Of a stretch of 64,000 nt of DNA, positions 30,412 through 42,040 are shown one piece after another. A program made the translations under genes and the position numbers. Every line of letters starts with the position of its first letter. Positions within the stretch are counted from its first letter, which is position 1. The DNA lies in contig NZ_ATMI01000003.1 of assembly GCF_000439375.1 (NCBI RefSeq), positions 62,001 through 126,000 of the forward strand, in the 5' to 3' direction. The DNA comes from Tatumella saanichensis. Lineage in GTDB: Bacteria > Pseudomonadota > Gammaproteobacteria > Enterobacterales > Enterobacteriaceae. The notes beneath the pieces are model-generated. The model worked only from the letters and a program-made list of their open reading frames with translations, searched no databases and was not told the DNA's origin.

Positions 30412-30915
30412 TTATTTCTTAATACGGATCACCGGAGTTTCACCGGCAGTGACCGGGCCGGACAGTTTCACCAATTCGTGGATCTCATCCATATTAGAGA
30501 TCACCACCGGGGTCAGTGTAGACTTGGCTTTTTCTTCCAGTAAAGGCAGATCAAACTCAATGATCACATCACCTTTTTTCACTTTCTGACCTTCAGCGGC
30601 AATACGTCTGAAACCATCCCCTTTCAGCTCGACCGTATCGATACCGAAGTGGACAAACAGCTCTATACCGCTGTCAGATTCAATGGAAAACGCGTGGTTA
30701 GTCTCAAAGATTTTACCGATAGTGCCGTCAACCGGTGCCACCATTTTGTCCCCGTTGGGACGGATTGCGATGCCGTCACCGACGATTTTTTCCGCAAATA
30801 CGACATCGGGCACATCTTCGATATTAACAATTTCGCCTGACAATGGGGCGATAATCTCCACAGAACCAGACGTGCTGTCAGATTTATCGCCGAATAATTT
30901 AGCAAACAATCCCAT
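30412..30915 (-). CDS. crr: PTS glucose-specific enzyme IIA (EIIA-Glc)
   Basis: EIIA-Glc takes phosphate from HPr and passes it to the glucose IIBC protein. It also controls adenylate cyclase and blocks other sugar permeases when unphosphorylated. The 167-residue protein has the active His89 in 'IELFVHFGIDTVEL' and His74 in 'ETNHAFSI'. It lies 42 bp after ptsI and is the last gene of ptsHI-crr. Confidence 0.97.
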   Translation of the reverse strand: MGLFAKLFGDKSDSTSGSVEIIAPLSGEIVNIEDVPDVVFAEKIVGDGIAIRPNGDKMVAPVDGTIGKIFETNHAFSIESDSGIELFVHFGIDTVELKGDGFRRIAAEGQKVKKGDVIIEFDLPLLEEKAKSTLTPVVISNMDEIHELVKLSGPVTAGETPVIRIKK

Positions 30916-30957
30916 GATCTTCTCCTGAGCAGTAATTTCGGGCCAACGTTCAGCAGG

Positions 30958-32685
30958 TTAGCAGAGTGTTTTTTCTTTGATGAACTGGTTGACCAGCGCC
31001 ATCAAATCTTCAGCGGTTGGCTGTTCCAGGGCCTGTTCTGCTAATGCCTTCGCATCCTCAAAATTAGTATTGCGAATAATTTTCTTGATACGTGGAATTG
31101 AAATGGCACTCATACTGAACTCGTCCAGCCCCATTCCCAGTAATAATAGTGTAGCACGTTCATCACCCGCCAGCTCACCACACATGCCGGTCCACTTACC
31201 TGCCGCATGCGAAGCATCAATCACTTGCTTAACCAGTGCGAGGACCGATGGGCTCATAGGATTATAGAGGTGCGAAATCCGGTCATTACCACGGTCTACG
31301 GCCAGCGTGTACTGAGTCAGATCATTGGTACCGATACTGAAAAAGTCGACTTCTTTAGCCAGATGGCGGGCAATAACCGCCGAGGCCGGGGTCTCTACCA
31401 TGATACCAACTTCAATACTTTCATCGAAAGCTTTCCCTTCTTCTCGCAACTGCGCTTTCAGGGACTGCAGTTCGTCTTTCAGTAGACGGACTTCTTCCAC
31501 CGAAATAATCATCGGGAACATAATGCGCAATTTACCGAAGGCAGAAGCCCGTAAAATCGCTCGCAGTTGCCCATGAAGGATCTCTTTACGATCCATAGCA
31601 ATACGGATAGCACGCCAGCCGAGGAACGGGTTATCCTCTTTTGGCAGATTCATGTAAGGCAGGTCTTTATCACCGCCGATATCCATAGTGCGGACAATCA
31701 CCGCTTGGGATCCCATGGCCTCAGCCACTGCTTTATAGGCGGCGAACTGCTCCTCTTCGGTGGGCAGAGACTCGCGATCCATAAACAGGAACTCAGTGCG
31801 GTACAGCCCAACACCTTCAGCACCGTTGCGCTCGGCACCGGCCACATCGCGCACGGTTCCGATATTGGCACAGACTTCCACCTGATGGCCGTCCAGCGTG
31901 ATCGCCGGTAAGTCTTTCAGTTTCGCCATTTCGGTTTTTTCACTAAGGTAGTGATCCTGAATTTCTTTCAGGCTCTCAACCGTATCAGCGGGTGGATTGA
32001 TAAAGACTTGGTTATTGACGGCATCGAGGATCAGCGCATCGCCGTTTTTCACCTGAGAAGTGATACTACCTGTACCGACAATCGCCGGAAGTTCCAATGA
32101 ACGGGCCATGATCGAGGTATGTGAGGTTCGTCCCCCCAGATCAGTGATAAAGCCCAACACTTTATTGAGGTTCAACTGAGCCGTTTCTGATGGGGTCAGG
32201 TCTTTGGCTACCAGAATGACTTCCTCGCTGATGGCACTTAAATCGACAATGTTCAGTCCGAGAATATTTTGTAGCAGGCGTTTACCGATATCACGGACAT
32301 CGGCTGCACGCTCTTTGAGGTATTCATCATCGAGTTCTTCCAATGCTGTTGCCTGGTCCTCGATAACTGTTTTTACCGCGGCATCGGCAGTCTGGTGATC
32401 TTTTTTAATCAGATCGACAATCTCCAGCTCCAGCTCTTCATCTTCCAGCAACATAATATGGCCTTCGAAGATCGCTTCTTTTTCCGCGCCGAAGGTTTCA
32501 CCGGCTTTGATTTTTATCGCCTCAAGTTGAGTGGCTGCCTTACTGCGGGCATCAAGAAAGCGCGACACTTGAGCACTGACCTGATCCTCTGAAATTTTGA
32601 GTGTATTGATGATTATTTCATCTTCTTTCAGCAGTAGAGCCTTACCAAAAGCGATACCGGGTGATGCGGGAATGCCTGAAATCAT
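30958..32685 (-). CDS. ptsI: PTS enzyme I (phosphoenolpyruvate-protein phosphotransferase)
   Basis: Enzyme I starts the PTS cascade by taking phosphate from PEP onto His189 ('[12 protein letters not shown]') and passing it to HPr. The 575-residue protein has the E. coli length and layout: an HPr-binding and phosphohistidine N-terminal half, then a PEP-binding barrel with '[14 protein letters not shown]' and '[17 protein letters not shown]'. The gap to ptsH is 159 bp, longer than usual, and contains a strong hairpin. Confidence 0.97.
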   Translation of the reverse strand: MISGIPASPGIAFGKALLLKEDEIIINTLKISEDQVSAQVSRFLDARSKAATQLEAIKIKAGETFGAEKEAIFEGHIMLLEDEELELEIVDLIKKDHQTADAAVKTVIEDQATALEELDDEYLKERAADVRDIGKRLLQNILGLNIVDLSAISEEVILVAKDLTPSETAQLNLNKVLGFITDLGGRTSHTSIMARSLELPAIVGTGSITSQVKNGDALILDAVNNQVFINPPADTVESLKEIQDHYLSEKTEMAKLKDLPAITLDGHQVEVCANIGTVRDVAGAERNGAEGVGLYRTEFLFMDRESLPTEEEQFAAYKAVAEAMGSQAVIVRTMDIGGDKDLPYMNLPKEDNPFLGWRAIRIAMDRKEILHGQLRAILRASAFGKLRIMFPMIISVEEVRLLKDELQSLKAQLREEGKAFDESIEVGIMVETPASAVIARHLAKEVDFFSIGTNDLTQYTLAVDRGNDRISHLYNPMSPSVLALVKQVIDASHAAGKWTGMCGELAGDERATLLLLGMGLDEFSMSAISIPRIKKIIRNTNFEDAKALAEQALEQPTAEDLMALVNQFIKEKTLC

Positions 32686-32768
32686 AACCTTACCTTTTAA
32701 GTACCATGGCAGGGGAGCATTAGCATGATGCTAAACGCCGTAACCAGACTAATTTAGGGAAGCAACCA

Positions 32769-32787
32769 CGCGGACACCTTGTCCGCG
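32769..32787 (-). other. Hairpin in the ptsH-ptsI spacer
   Basis: CGCGGACA (32769-32776) and TGTCCGCG (32780-32787) form a perfect 8-bp stem with a 3-nt loop. No T-run follows, so it could be an RNA processing or stability element rather than a terminator. Confidence 0.55.
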
Positions 32788-32844
32788 ATCAAAGATGCGA
32801 CAGTCACTGAAGCTAATCTACACTGTTTATGCCGAATAACAACG

Positions 32845-33102
32845 TTACTCAAGTTCAGCCAGCAGGCGAACCAATTGTTCAATTGCCTGCTGTTCATCTT
32901 CACCTTCGGCAGACAGCGTGATCACCGTTCCTTGCGTCAGCCCCAGCGTCTGCAGCTTAAACAGGCTTTTTGCGCTGGCGGATTTGCCATTTGAGGTAAC
33001 CGTAATATCGGATTGGAAGCCTTTGGCTTCTTTGACAAACTGTGCGGCCGGACGGGTGTGTAAACCGTTAGGTGCGGTAATGGTGACTTCCTGCTGAAAC
33101 AT
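32845..33102 (-). CDS. ptsH: PTS phosphocarrier protein HPr
   Basis: HPr carries phosphate from enzyme I to the sugar-specific IIA proteins. The 85-residue protein is nearly identical to E. coli HPr. His15 is the phospho-site in '[12 protein letters not shown]', and Ser46 lies in '[10 protein letters not shown]'. I chose the ATG at 33102 ([13 protein letters not shown]), with GGGGGA upstream. An upstream in-frame ATG at 33117 would add five residues not seen in the family. Confidence 0.98.
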   Translation of the reverse strand: MFQQEVTITAPNGLHTRPAAQFVKEAKGFQSDITVTSNGKSASAKSLFKLQTLGLTQGTVITLSAEGEDEQQAIEQLVRLLAELE

Positions 33103-33412
33103 AAAAATATCCCCCAAGGTTAACGGAGTATTGAGCGGACACCTAGCAGAGATCCCGATTGCGGGCGTTACGTAAACGGGTCTGAAAATCAGGCCAGGTG
33201 ACCTATTCTGATCGCGCCGCTACTGGCGGAAACGCTGTGCGGTCATTATGCCGTGGTTTTGAAATCGGCCCTACCGGTAAATGTGCTGGGTTTGATCCGC
33301 TTCATAACAATGGCTAATTATTTCGCGCTTCAAAATAAATAGTTGCGTTTTGATAACAGACCTTCCCCTCTGAAAGCAATACGAATATAAATAAAAGTGA
33401 GATCCCGAACAC
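33103..33412. other. Promoter region upstream of ptsH
   Basis: About 310 bp without a gene, between ptsH and the cysK terminator. In E. coli the matching region holds several promoters and CRP sites. I did not find a CRP site clear enough to list. Confidence 0.6.
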
Positions 33413-33439
33413 AAAAAAGCACCCAGAGGGTGCTTTTTT
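33413..33439 (-). terminator. Intrinsic terminator after cysK
   Basis: AAAAAAGCACCC (33413-33424) and GGGTGCTTTTTT (33428-33439) form a perfect stem with flanking T-runs on both strands. It lies 30 bp after the cysK stop. Confidence 0.92.
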
Positions 33440-33469
33440 AAGAGCGGTTTAGTAGAGGTAACTTGCTGA

Positions 33470-34441
33470 TTACTGGTTAAGTTCTTTGTCAGTAAATAAA
33501 TCCGCAAACAGAGCCGTACTCAAATAACGCTCACCAGAAGACGGGAGGATCACCACGATATTCTTATCGGCTAATTCGGGTTCCTGTTGCAATTTCAACG
33601 CAGCGGCCACCGCCGCCCCAGAGGAAATCCCAGCCAAGATACCCTCAGACTCCATCAACTGACGGGCGGTAGAGATTGCTTCTTCGTTGGTAATGGTGAC
33701 TACTCGGTCGACCAGCGACAGATCAAGGTTTTCCGGAATAAAGCCGGCACCGATACCTTGGATCTTGTGGGGACCCGGTTTGATCTCTTCACCGGCAAGC
33801 GCTTGGCTAATCACCGGTGAATCTGACGGTTCGACCGCTACACTTATCAGGGATTTTTTGCCCTGAGTATTCTTTAGATAGCGGCTAACGCCAGTAAGGG
33901 TGCCGCCGGTCCCTACGCCAGCAATGAACACATCCACATCGCCGTCGGTATCTTCCCAAATTTCAGGACCGGTAGTTTTTTCGTGGATTTGTGGGTTTGC
34001 TGGGTTGCTGAACTGTTGCAACAACACGTATTTGGCTGGGTTGCTGGCGACAATTTCTTCGGCCTTACCAATAGCGCCTTTCATTCCCTGAGCACCTTCG
34101 GTGAGCACTAAGTTAGCACCCAGCGCTTTCAGCAATTTGCGACGTTCAACCGACATCGTTTCCGGCATAGTCAGGGTCAGCTTATAGCCACGGGCCGCCG
34201 CCACATAGGCGAGGGCAATACCGGTGTTACCGCTGGTGGGTTCAACCAGTTCGACGCCCGGTTTTAAGATCCCGCGTTTCTCCGCATCCCAAATCATATT
34301 GGCACCGATACGACATTTAACGCTAAAGCTTGGATTACGCGATTCAACCTTTGCCAGAATACGCCCGTTACCAATACGGTTAAGTCTGACCAACGGAGTA
34401 TGGCCAATGGTTAATGAATTATCTTCGTAAATCTTACTCAT
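33470..34441 (-). CDS. cysK: Cysteine synthase A (O-acetylserine sulfhydrylase A)
   Basis: CysK makes cysteine from O-acetylserine and sulfide with PLP, and also binds serine acetyltransferase. The 323-residue protein has the E. coli length, the PLP lysine Lys42 ('FSVKCRIG'), the loop '[14 protein letters not shown]' and '[12 protein letters not shown]' near the end. It lies downstream of cysZ on the same strand, 108 bp apart, and has its own terminator. Confidence 0.97.
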   Translation of the reverse strand: MSKIYEDNSLTIGHTPLVRLNRIGNGRILAKVESRNPSFSVKCRIGANMIWDAEKRGILKPGVELVEPTSGNTGIALAYVAAARGYKLTLTMPETMSVERRKLLKALGANLVLTEGAQGMKGAIGKAEEIVASNPAKYVLLQQFSNPANPQIHEKTTGPEIWEDTDGDVDVFIAGVGTGGTLTGVSRYLKNTQGKKSLISVAVEPSDSPVISQALAGEEIKPGPHKIQGIGAGFIPENLDLSLVDRVVTITNEEAISTARQLMESEGILAGISSGAAVAAALKLQQEPELADKNIVVILPSSGERYLSTALFADLFTDKELNQ

Positions 34442-34549
34442 AGCTTGTCCTTAACTCTTTGAAATTTGGAGAACCCCATGAGAATACGCTTTCCTGGGCG
34501 TCAGGGAAGTAAGTAAAAGCTATATCGTTATGTCACAGGGCAATAACGT

Positions 34550-35350
34550 TCAGGCATGGCTGCGATCCGAGACAGCTTTCTTCTCTACAGCAGCTGGCCC
34601 AAGCTCATTATCACGATAATGATCGACCCACATTGCCGTGGCCCCGCAAACCGCCACCGGCATGATCATCAAGTTAACAATCGGCACTAGGGTAAACAGG
34701 CTGACCAGTGAACCGAACTGTAGATGCATACTGCGGTGGGCAGCCAGCTGCTGGCGCATTTTATCAAACGGCACCCGATGGTTATCGAAAGGGTAATCGC
34801 AATACTGGATTGCCATCATCCAAGCACCGAATACAAACCATAGCAGAGGGGCTAGGGTCTGACCAATGACGGGAATAAAGTGTATCAGCAGTACCGCCAG
34901 CGCCCGCGGCAGGTAGTATTTCAGTTTCAGCCATTCCCGCCACATGACGCGGGGCAGGTCTTTAATCAATTCAGACCAAGAGATCTCCGGCAGAGGTTTA
35001 CCGGTCAGACGGTTTTCCAGCTGCTCCGCCAGTAATCCGCAGAAGGGCGCGGCTATCCAGTTCGCCAATGTTGAGAAAAAATAACTGAACAGCAGGACCA
35101 GTGACAGGACAGCCATCGGCCAAATTAAGTAATCTAACCACTGTAGCCAGCCGGGTATATGGGTCATTAAGTTTGGGATCCAAACTTTCAGTTTATAGAA
35201 ACACCAGACGATGGCACTGCCCATCAGTAACACATTGACCAGTAACGGCACAATGACGTAGCGGCGGATACCCGGTAGTAATGCTAAATTCCAGCCCCGT
35301 TGAAAATAGTCCAGACCATTCTGGCTCTTTTTCGGATGTCCTTCCGACAT
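34550..35350 (-). CDS. cysZ: Sulfate transporter CysZ
   Basis: CysZ is an inner membrane protein that supports sulfate uptake for cysteine synthesis. The 266-residue protein has the usual hydrophobic segments and conserved blocks '[18 protein letters not shown]', '[22 protein letters not shown]' and '[13 protein letters not shown]'. I chose the ATG at 35350, with AGGAG about 9 bp upstream. An ATG six codons earlier (35368) is less well placed. It is divergent from zipA. Confidence 0.94.
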   Translation of the reverse strand: MSEGHPKKSQNGLDYFQRGWNLALLPGIRRYVIVPLLVNVLLMGSAIVWCFYKLKVWIPNLMTHIPGWLQWLDYLIWPMAVLSLVLLFSYFFSTLANWIAAPFCGLLAEQLENRLTGKPLPEISWSELIKDLPRVMWREWLKLKYYLPRALAVLLIHFIPVIGQTLAPLLWFVFGAWMMAIQYCDYPFDNHRVPFDKMRQQLAAHRSMHLQFGSLVSLFTLVPIVNLMIMPVAVCGATAMWVDHYRDNELGPAAVEKKAVSDRSHA

Positions 35351-35562
35351 AATGATATTCTCCTGCATAAATCAGTGGCACATGATAGCGCTGTTTATGT
35401 AGTAGGGCAGGGCTTTTTGGTTGAAAAACCAGCAATTGCACGATCTGTCGCAGATAATTTGTCATAAAGTCGTGCGCAGACTTGCACTTGTACCGCCCTG
35501 CAAATACATTTAAGGGTAAAGGTGCCTGATTCAGGCAAAGTATTGGAACAACAGAGAATACA

Positions 35563-36594
35563 ATGATGCAGGATTTGCGTCTGATATTAATCGTTGTTGG
35601 TGCGGTCGCCATCGTTGCACTTCTCCTACATGGTCTGTGGACCAATCGTAAGGAGCGGTCTTCCGTTTTCCGTGATCGCCCGCACAAACGTTTTAAACAA
35701 CGTAACGATGAAGACCTTAGTCTGGAAGAAGAGGACAGTGTCTCTGATTTTCACGCTAGCCGTGACGTTGAGGATGACCCCGTGGTTTCTGCGAAGAGTG
35801 CCGCCCGTCCTGTTGAAGAGAAACGCCCCTCTTCCGGTGGAATGAAAAACTCACTCCGTCACCGGCCTGAGCCTGTGGCTGATCCGCTTATGGATGCTCA
35901 TACTGCCTATCAGGCTGATGAGGAAGTTCCTCAATCCGAATCCGAGGCGGCACCGCCCCCTGCGCCGGTGCGTACTGCTCCACCGGTTGCCGACAGTGCC
36001 TATACCGCACCGGGAACTCAACCTGCGCACGTCGCTGTTGAGCAGCCAGCTGTGGAAGAAGCCCCAGTAGTGGAGCCACTACCGGAGCATGATGTCGCAG
36101 CACCTGAAGCGGATGATGCAGTTGAAGATGTTCGCGAAGAAGAACCCAACAGTGAAACCGCTCCGGCCACTCAGGCTAAAGAAACGGTGCTGGTGCTGCA
36201 CGTCTCTGCCCACACTGGTGGTGAACTGAATGGCGAACCTTTGTTGCAGGCTATTTTGCAGGCGGGCTTCCAGTTTGGTGAGATGAATATTTTCCATCGT
36301 CACCTGAATCCCTCTGGCAGCGGCCCGGTCCTGTTCAGCTTGGCGAATATGATGAAACCTGGTTCGTTCGATCCTGAGCAGATGGGCGACTTTACGACCC
36401 CAGGTGTATCACTGTTTATGATGGTCCCTGCTTACGGCGATCCTTATCAGAACTTTAAACTGATGTTGCAGTCTGCTCAGCGTATTGCAGACGATGTCGG
36501 GGCGCTGGTACTGGATGACGAGCGGCGGATGATTACCCCGCATCAGGTTGACCTGTATAAGTCACGTATACGGGATGTCTTGCAGGCTCAGTAA
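35563..36594 (+). CDS. zipA: Cell division protein ZipA
   Basis: ZipA anchors FtsZ filaments to the inner membrane at mid-cell. The 343-residue protein has an N-terminal membrane anchor (about 6-26) that starts [13 protein letters not shown] as in E. coli. A basic stretch, a long acidic, Pro/Ala/Glu-rich linker (about 50-200) and the C-terminal FtsZ-binding domain follow ('[18 protein letters not shown]', '[16 protein letters not shown]', '[16 protein letters not shown]'). The linker is less Gln-rich than in E. coli. A terminator separates it from ligA. Confidence 0.96.
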   Translation: MMQDLRLILIVVGAVAIVALLLHGLWTNRKERSSVFRDRPHKRFKQRNDEDLSLEEEDSVSDFHASRDVEDDPVVSAKSAARPVEEKRPSSGGMKNSLRHRPEPVADPLMDAHTAYQADEEVPQSESEAAPPPAPVRTAPPVADSAYTAPGTQPAHVAVEQPAVEEAPVVEPLPEHDVAAPEADDAVEDVREEEPNSETAPATQAKETVLVLHVSAHTGGELNGEPLLQAILQAGFQFGEMNIFHRHLNPSGSGPVLFSLANMMKPGSFDPEQMGDFTTPGVSLFMMVPAYGDPYQNFKLMLQSAQRIADDVGALVLDDERRMITPHQVDLYKSRIRDVLQAQ

Positions 36595-36613
36595 TCACCG
36601 GCTTTGTTAACAT

Positions 36614-38673
<2,060 letters not shown>

Positions 38674-38675
38674 TT

Positions 38676-38888
38676 CTGGATAAGCAGAACCTGGTCGAAC
38701 TGGCCAACCAGCGTATGCCGTTTGGCAAATATCAGGGGCGGGTGCTGATTGATCTGCCAGAAGAATATTTGCTGTGGTTTGCCCGCAAAGAGTGTTTCCC
38801 AGAAGGGACCCTCGGTCAGCTGATGCAATTGGCATTGGCGATAAAAATTGAAGGTTTGCAGGGTCTGGTCGATCCGCTACGTAAATAA
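38676..38888 (+). CDS. ypeB: YpeB, small DUF3820 protein with an apparent CTG start
   Basis: The frame encodes 70 residues that match E. coli YpeB: 'MPFGKYQGRVLIDLPEEYLLWFAR' in the first half and 'LGQLMQLALAIKIEGLQGLV' in the second. No ATG, GTG or TTG stands at the expected place. CTG at 38676 aligns with the start Met of E. coli YpeB and has GAGGGG 5 bp upstream; ATT at 38673 is the other candidate. A stop lies upstream at 38640-38642. The gene follows ligA by 2 bp and ends at a terminator. Function is unknown. Confidence 0.85.
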   Translation: MDKQNLVELANQRMPFGKYQGRVLIDLPEEYLLWFARKECFPEGTLGQLMQLALAIKIEGLQGLVDPLRK

Positions 38889-38891
38889 CAG

Positions 38892-38919
38892 ACGGGGCCA
38901 CTATGGGCCCCGTTTTTTT
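38892..38919 (+). terminator. Intrinsic terminator after ypeB
   Basis: CGGGGCC (38893-38899) and GGCCCCG (38906-38912) form the stem, followed by seven T. It ends ligA-ypeB transcription and touches the end of the convergent efflux gene. Confidence 0.88.
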
Positions 38920-40453
38920 ACTTAGGCAGATCGACGTTGGCGGAGGGAGTATCGCCGAACACCTTATAGTTGGGTAATGACAGTTGTTGGTTGTCCTGCC
39001 AACCGCCGCCTAAGGCTTTATAGAGGACCACCAGATCGGTGGCAGTTTGCGCCTGGACGTTAATCAACTGCAGGCGTGTCTGAGCCAGTTGGCGTTGGGC
39101 ATCAAGCGCATTAATATAGCTGCTCAAGCCTTTCGAGTAACTTTCACTGGCCAGTGACCAGGCCTGTTGCAGGGCATCGGCAGAAGATTGTAATGCGACA
39201 AGCTGTTGCTGATCAGCCCGGTAGCTGACCAAGGCATTTTCCACTTCCCGCAGGGCATTCAATACCGTATTTCGGTAGTTGAGAGCCGCATTAGCCTGGC
39301 TGGCGCGGGCCAGCCTAACCTGAGACACCAGGCGTCCGCCTTCAAAGAGAGGTAAGGAGATACCGGGGCCGATACTGTAGAAGTGACTGCTCCAATCATC
39401 CAGGTAGCTGGCATCGGTATTACGCACCCCAAGCTGCCCAGTTAGAGAAATATCGGGGAATAACTGGGCGATCGACACACCGATATTGGCGGTTTGGGCG
39501 TGCAGGTCGGCCTCTGCCTCACGGATATCCGGACGGCGGCGCGCGAGAGTTGAGGGCACACCCACGGCAATATCCGCGGGTAGGGCGGGTAGGGCTTTGG
39601 CGGGGGCCAGTTCTGCATCTAATGTCCCCGGTGCCTGACCCAGCAAGACCGCTAATCCGTTCATGGCTTGGGTGATTTGCGACTGATATTGCGGCAGATC
39701 GGCCTGTAAGGCGCTGACTTGGGCAGTGGCACTCTGTAAATCGGTGGCAGGTGCCAGTCCGTTTTGCATTTGGCTTTCGGTCAGTTGCTGTGTCTGGCGA
39801 GCAATCGCGATCTGTTGTTCAGCCACTGCGGTCATCGCTTGAGCGGCCCGCAGTTGCAGGTAGGTCCTCGCCACTTCTGCTTCCAAGGAGACCATAGCAT
39901 CGTTACGTTGTTCGATGGCAGCTTGCTGCTGGGCTGCCGCCATCTCACGCTGACGCCGTACTTTGCCCCACAGATCCAACTCCCATTGACTGTCGAAGCC
40001 CCCCTGATAGAAGTTAACGCTGCCGGTAGCATTGTTCACCACTCCGGCAGCTTGATCATTGAGATTGTCATACACGCCGTGGGATTTCAGTAAGCCTTTA
40101 AGACCCAGCTGTTGTCGGGCATAGCTGGCCTGACCGCTTAGGGTAGGGAACAGCCCGCTGGTCGCCTGTGCAACCTGTTCACGTGCACCAGCAATACGTA
40201 GCATAGCCTGTTGCAGGCTCAAGTTACCGGCAATGGCACGCTGTATTAGGCTATCGAGTTGCGGATCATTAAAGCTTTTCCACCAGCTAATGGCCGGATC
40301 TGCTCCATCAGGCCGGGAGGCCTGTGAAGAGGACATTCCGTGCCAATCGGCAGGTAACTGGTTTTTAGGCGGATGAAAATCCGGGCCCAGGCTGCATCCT
40401 GCCAGGATCAGACTGATAAATAATGCACTAAAGCGGTAGCTGACAGAGGGCAT
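38918..40453 (-). CDS. Outer membrane efflux lipoprotein (NodT/TolC family)
   Basis: The 511-residue protein begins with a lipoprotein signal and the lipobox 'LAGC' (Cys20). It has the two OEP repeats of TolC-like channels: 'NLSLQQAMLRIAGAREQV' in the first and 'ARRRPDIREAEADLHAQTANIGV' in the second. As the third gene of an emrA/emrB-like operon, it likely forms the outer membrane exit duct of that pump. It starts 15 bp after the EmrB-like gene. The substrate cannot be predicted from sequence. Confidence 0.92.
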   Translation of the reverse strand: MPSVSYRFSALFISLILAGCSLGPDFHPPKNQLPADWHGMSSSQASRPDGADPAISWWKSFNDPQLDSLIQRAIAGNLSLQQAMLRIAGAREQVAQATSGLFPTLSGQASYARQQLGLKGLLKSHGVYDNLNDQAAGVVNNATGSVNFYQGGFDSQWELDLWGKVRRQREMAAAQQQAAIEQRNDAMVSLEAEVARTYLQLRAAQAMTAVAEQQIAIARQTQQLTESQMQNGLAPATDLQSATAQVSALQADLPQYQSQITQAMNGLAVLLGQAPGTLDAELAPAKALPALPADIAVGVPSTLARRRPDIREAEADLHAQTANIGVSIAQLFPDISLTGQLGVRNTDASYLDDWSSHFYSIGPGISLPLFEGGRLVSQVRLARASQANAALNYRNTVLNALREVENALVSYRADQQQLVALQSSADALQQAWSLASESYSKGLSSYINALDAQRQLAQTRLQLINVQAQTATDLVVLYKALGGGWQDNQQLSLPNYKVFGDTPSANVDLPK

Positions 40454-40468
40454 GGTGATTTCCTTTTT

Positions 40469-42040
40469 TTAATGGCCCGCGGCGCTGCCTTCGCTTTTCA
40501 CTGGCGATAACAGCAAACAAAACGGTAATAGGATCAGGCCTATGATACAGAGTCCGTAAAACACATCGCAGTAAGCCAGAAAGCGTGACTGACTGATCAT
40601 CTCCTGATAAAGCCTGCCCGCGGCGATAGAAGAGACATTACCGGCCATATCTGAAAAGTTACGGATCGCGTTACTCATCTGCTCCACAGACTGATTAAAG
40701 GCGGCATCCAATGAGGTCATATGGGCTGACAGATAGGCAGAGTGGGTTTGCGACCGCTCGGTGATGGCGGCGGTTGACAGTGATATGCCTATCGACCCAG
40801 CGACGTTACGAAACATGGTAAATAGGGCAGAGGCATCGCCATTTAGCTTTTGCGGAATGGAGATAAAGGCAATGGTGGTCAGAGGAACAAACAAAAATCC
40901 TAGGCCGATAGACTGGACACTGCGCATGATCACCAACGAAGTGAAATCCAGATCAGGAGTCAAACGCATCCCTGAATACAGAAACGACAGGGTCAAGCAA
41001 CTGAAACCGAAAAGAATGATATAACGGGTTTGCACCACTGGCATTAGACGTAACACGATGGGAATAGTCAGAATAATACAGACCGCCCCAGGGGTAAGAA
41101 CCAGCCCTGACAGGGTGGCGGTATAGCCCATATCCTGCTGCGCGAGCTGCGGGATCACCACCGAGCTGCCATACAGAATAAAGGCCATCCCCGCCATCAG
41201 CAGGCCGGACACCCAGAAATTCCGATCGCGCATGACCAGGATATCCACCACCGGATTACGGGCATACATTAGCCAATAGACGGCGCCGGTGATGCCAATA
41301 GCGGCCAAGCTGGCGAACAGTATAATAAAGTTTGATGAGAACCAATCCGCATCCTCGCCCCGGTCAAGGAAAACCTGTAGGCAACCGAGGCCAAGGGTTA
41401 TCAGACCGATACCGACGTAGTCGATACGCAGGCTCCTTTTGTCGGCTTTACGCTCCCAAGGCGGGTCTTCAAGTAATTGATAGATAGCTAAGGCAGTGAG
41501 GATCCCAACGGGAATATTGATAAAAAATATCCAGCGCCAGCTGTAGTTATCGGTGATCCAACCGCCCAGCGTTGGACCAATCACAGGCGCAACGATGATC
41601 GCAATCGACGACAACCCGAAGGCTTTACCGCGATCTTTTTTATCGAAATAGTCCAGTAGCACCGACTGCTGCACAGGCTGTAAGCCGCCGCCAAAGAATC
41701 CCTGCAGGATACGGCAGAGGATCAATTGCCATAACTGTGTCGAGATCCCGCACAGAAATGAGCACAGCGTAAACATCACAATGCACAGTAAGAAATAACG
41801 CTTGCGGCCAAAGAAGCGGCTAAGGAAAGCCGAAATCGGTAACACGATGCCGTTAGCCACCAAGTACGAGGTCAGTACCCAGGTAGACTCGTCGTAGCTG
41901 GAGGAGAGGGACCCCGCAACATGGGGCAAGGCCACGTTGACGATGGTGGTGTCTAGCACTTCCATAAATACCGCAAAGGTGACAGTCATCGCTACCAACC
42001 ACGGATTTGCGGAAGGCCGCCAGCTGCTGGCGTCGCTCAT
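40469..42040 (-). CDS. EmrB-like drug:proton antiporter (MFS, DHA2 family)
   Basis: The 523-residue protein has about 14 hydrophobic segments and DHA2 motifs: 'VFMEVLDTTIVNVALPHVAG' in the first segment, 'SRFFGRKRYFL' in the first cytosolic loop, and 'PVIGPTLGGWITDNYSWRWIFFINIP' (motif C). It closely resembles EmrB. Its start overlaps the EmrA-like gene by 4 bp (ATGA). It probably exports hydrophobic drugs through the adaptor and outer membrane channel encoded beside it. Confidence 0.93.
   Translation of the reverse strand: MSDASSWRPSANPWLVAMTVTFAVFMEVLDTTIVNVALPHVAGSLSSSYDESTWVLTSYLVANGIVLPISAFLSRFFGRKRYFLLCIVMFTLCSFLCGISTQLWQLILCRILQGFFGGGLQPVQQSVLLDYFDKKDRGKAFGLSSIAIIVAPVIGPTLGGWITDNYSWRWIFFINIPVGILTALAIYQLLEDPPWERKADKRSLRIDYVGIGLITLGLGCLQVFLDRGEDADWFSSNFIILFASLAAIGITGAVYWLMYARNPVVDILVMRDRNFWVSGLLMAGMAFILYGSSVVIPQLAQQDMGYTATLSGLVLTPGAVCIILTIPIVLRLMPVVQTRYIILFGFSCLTLSFLYSGMRLTPDLDFTSLVIMRSVQSIGLGFLFVPLTTIAFISIPQKLNGDASALFTMFRNVAGSIGISLSTAAITERSQTHSAYLSAHMTSLDAAFNQSVEQMSNAIRNFSDMAGNVSSIAAGRLYQEMISQSRFLAYCDVFYGLCIIGLILLPFCLLLSPVKSEGSAAGH

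Noticed and set aside
30281-30589. Plus-strand open frame over the end of crr
   Set aside because: It runs antisense through crr and its terminator, has no ribosome binding site, and looks like no known protein.
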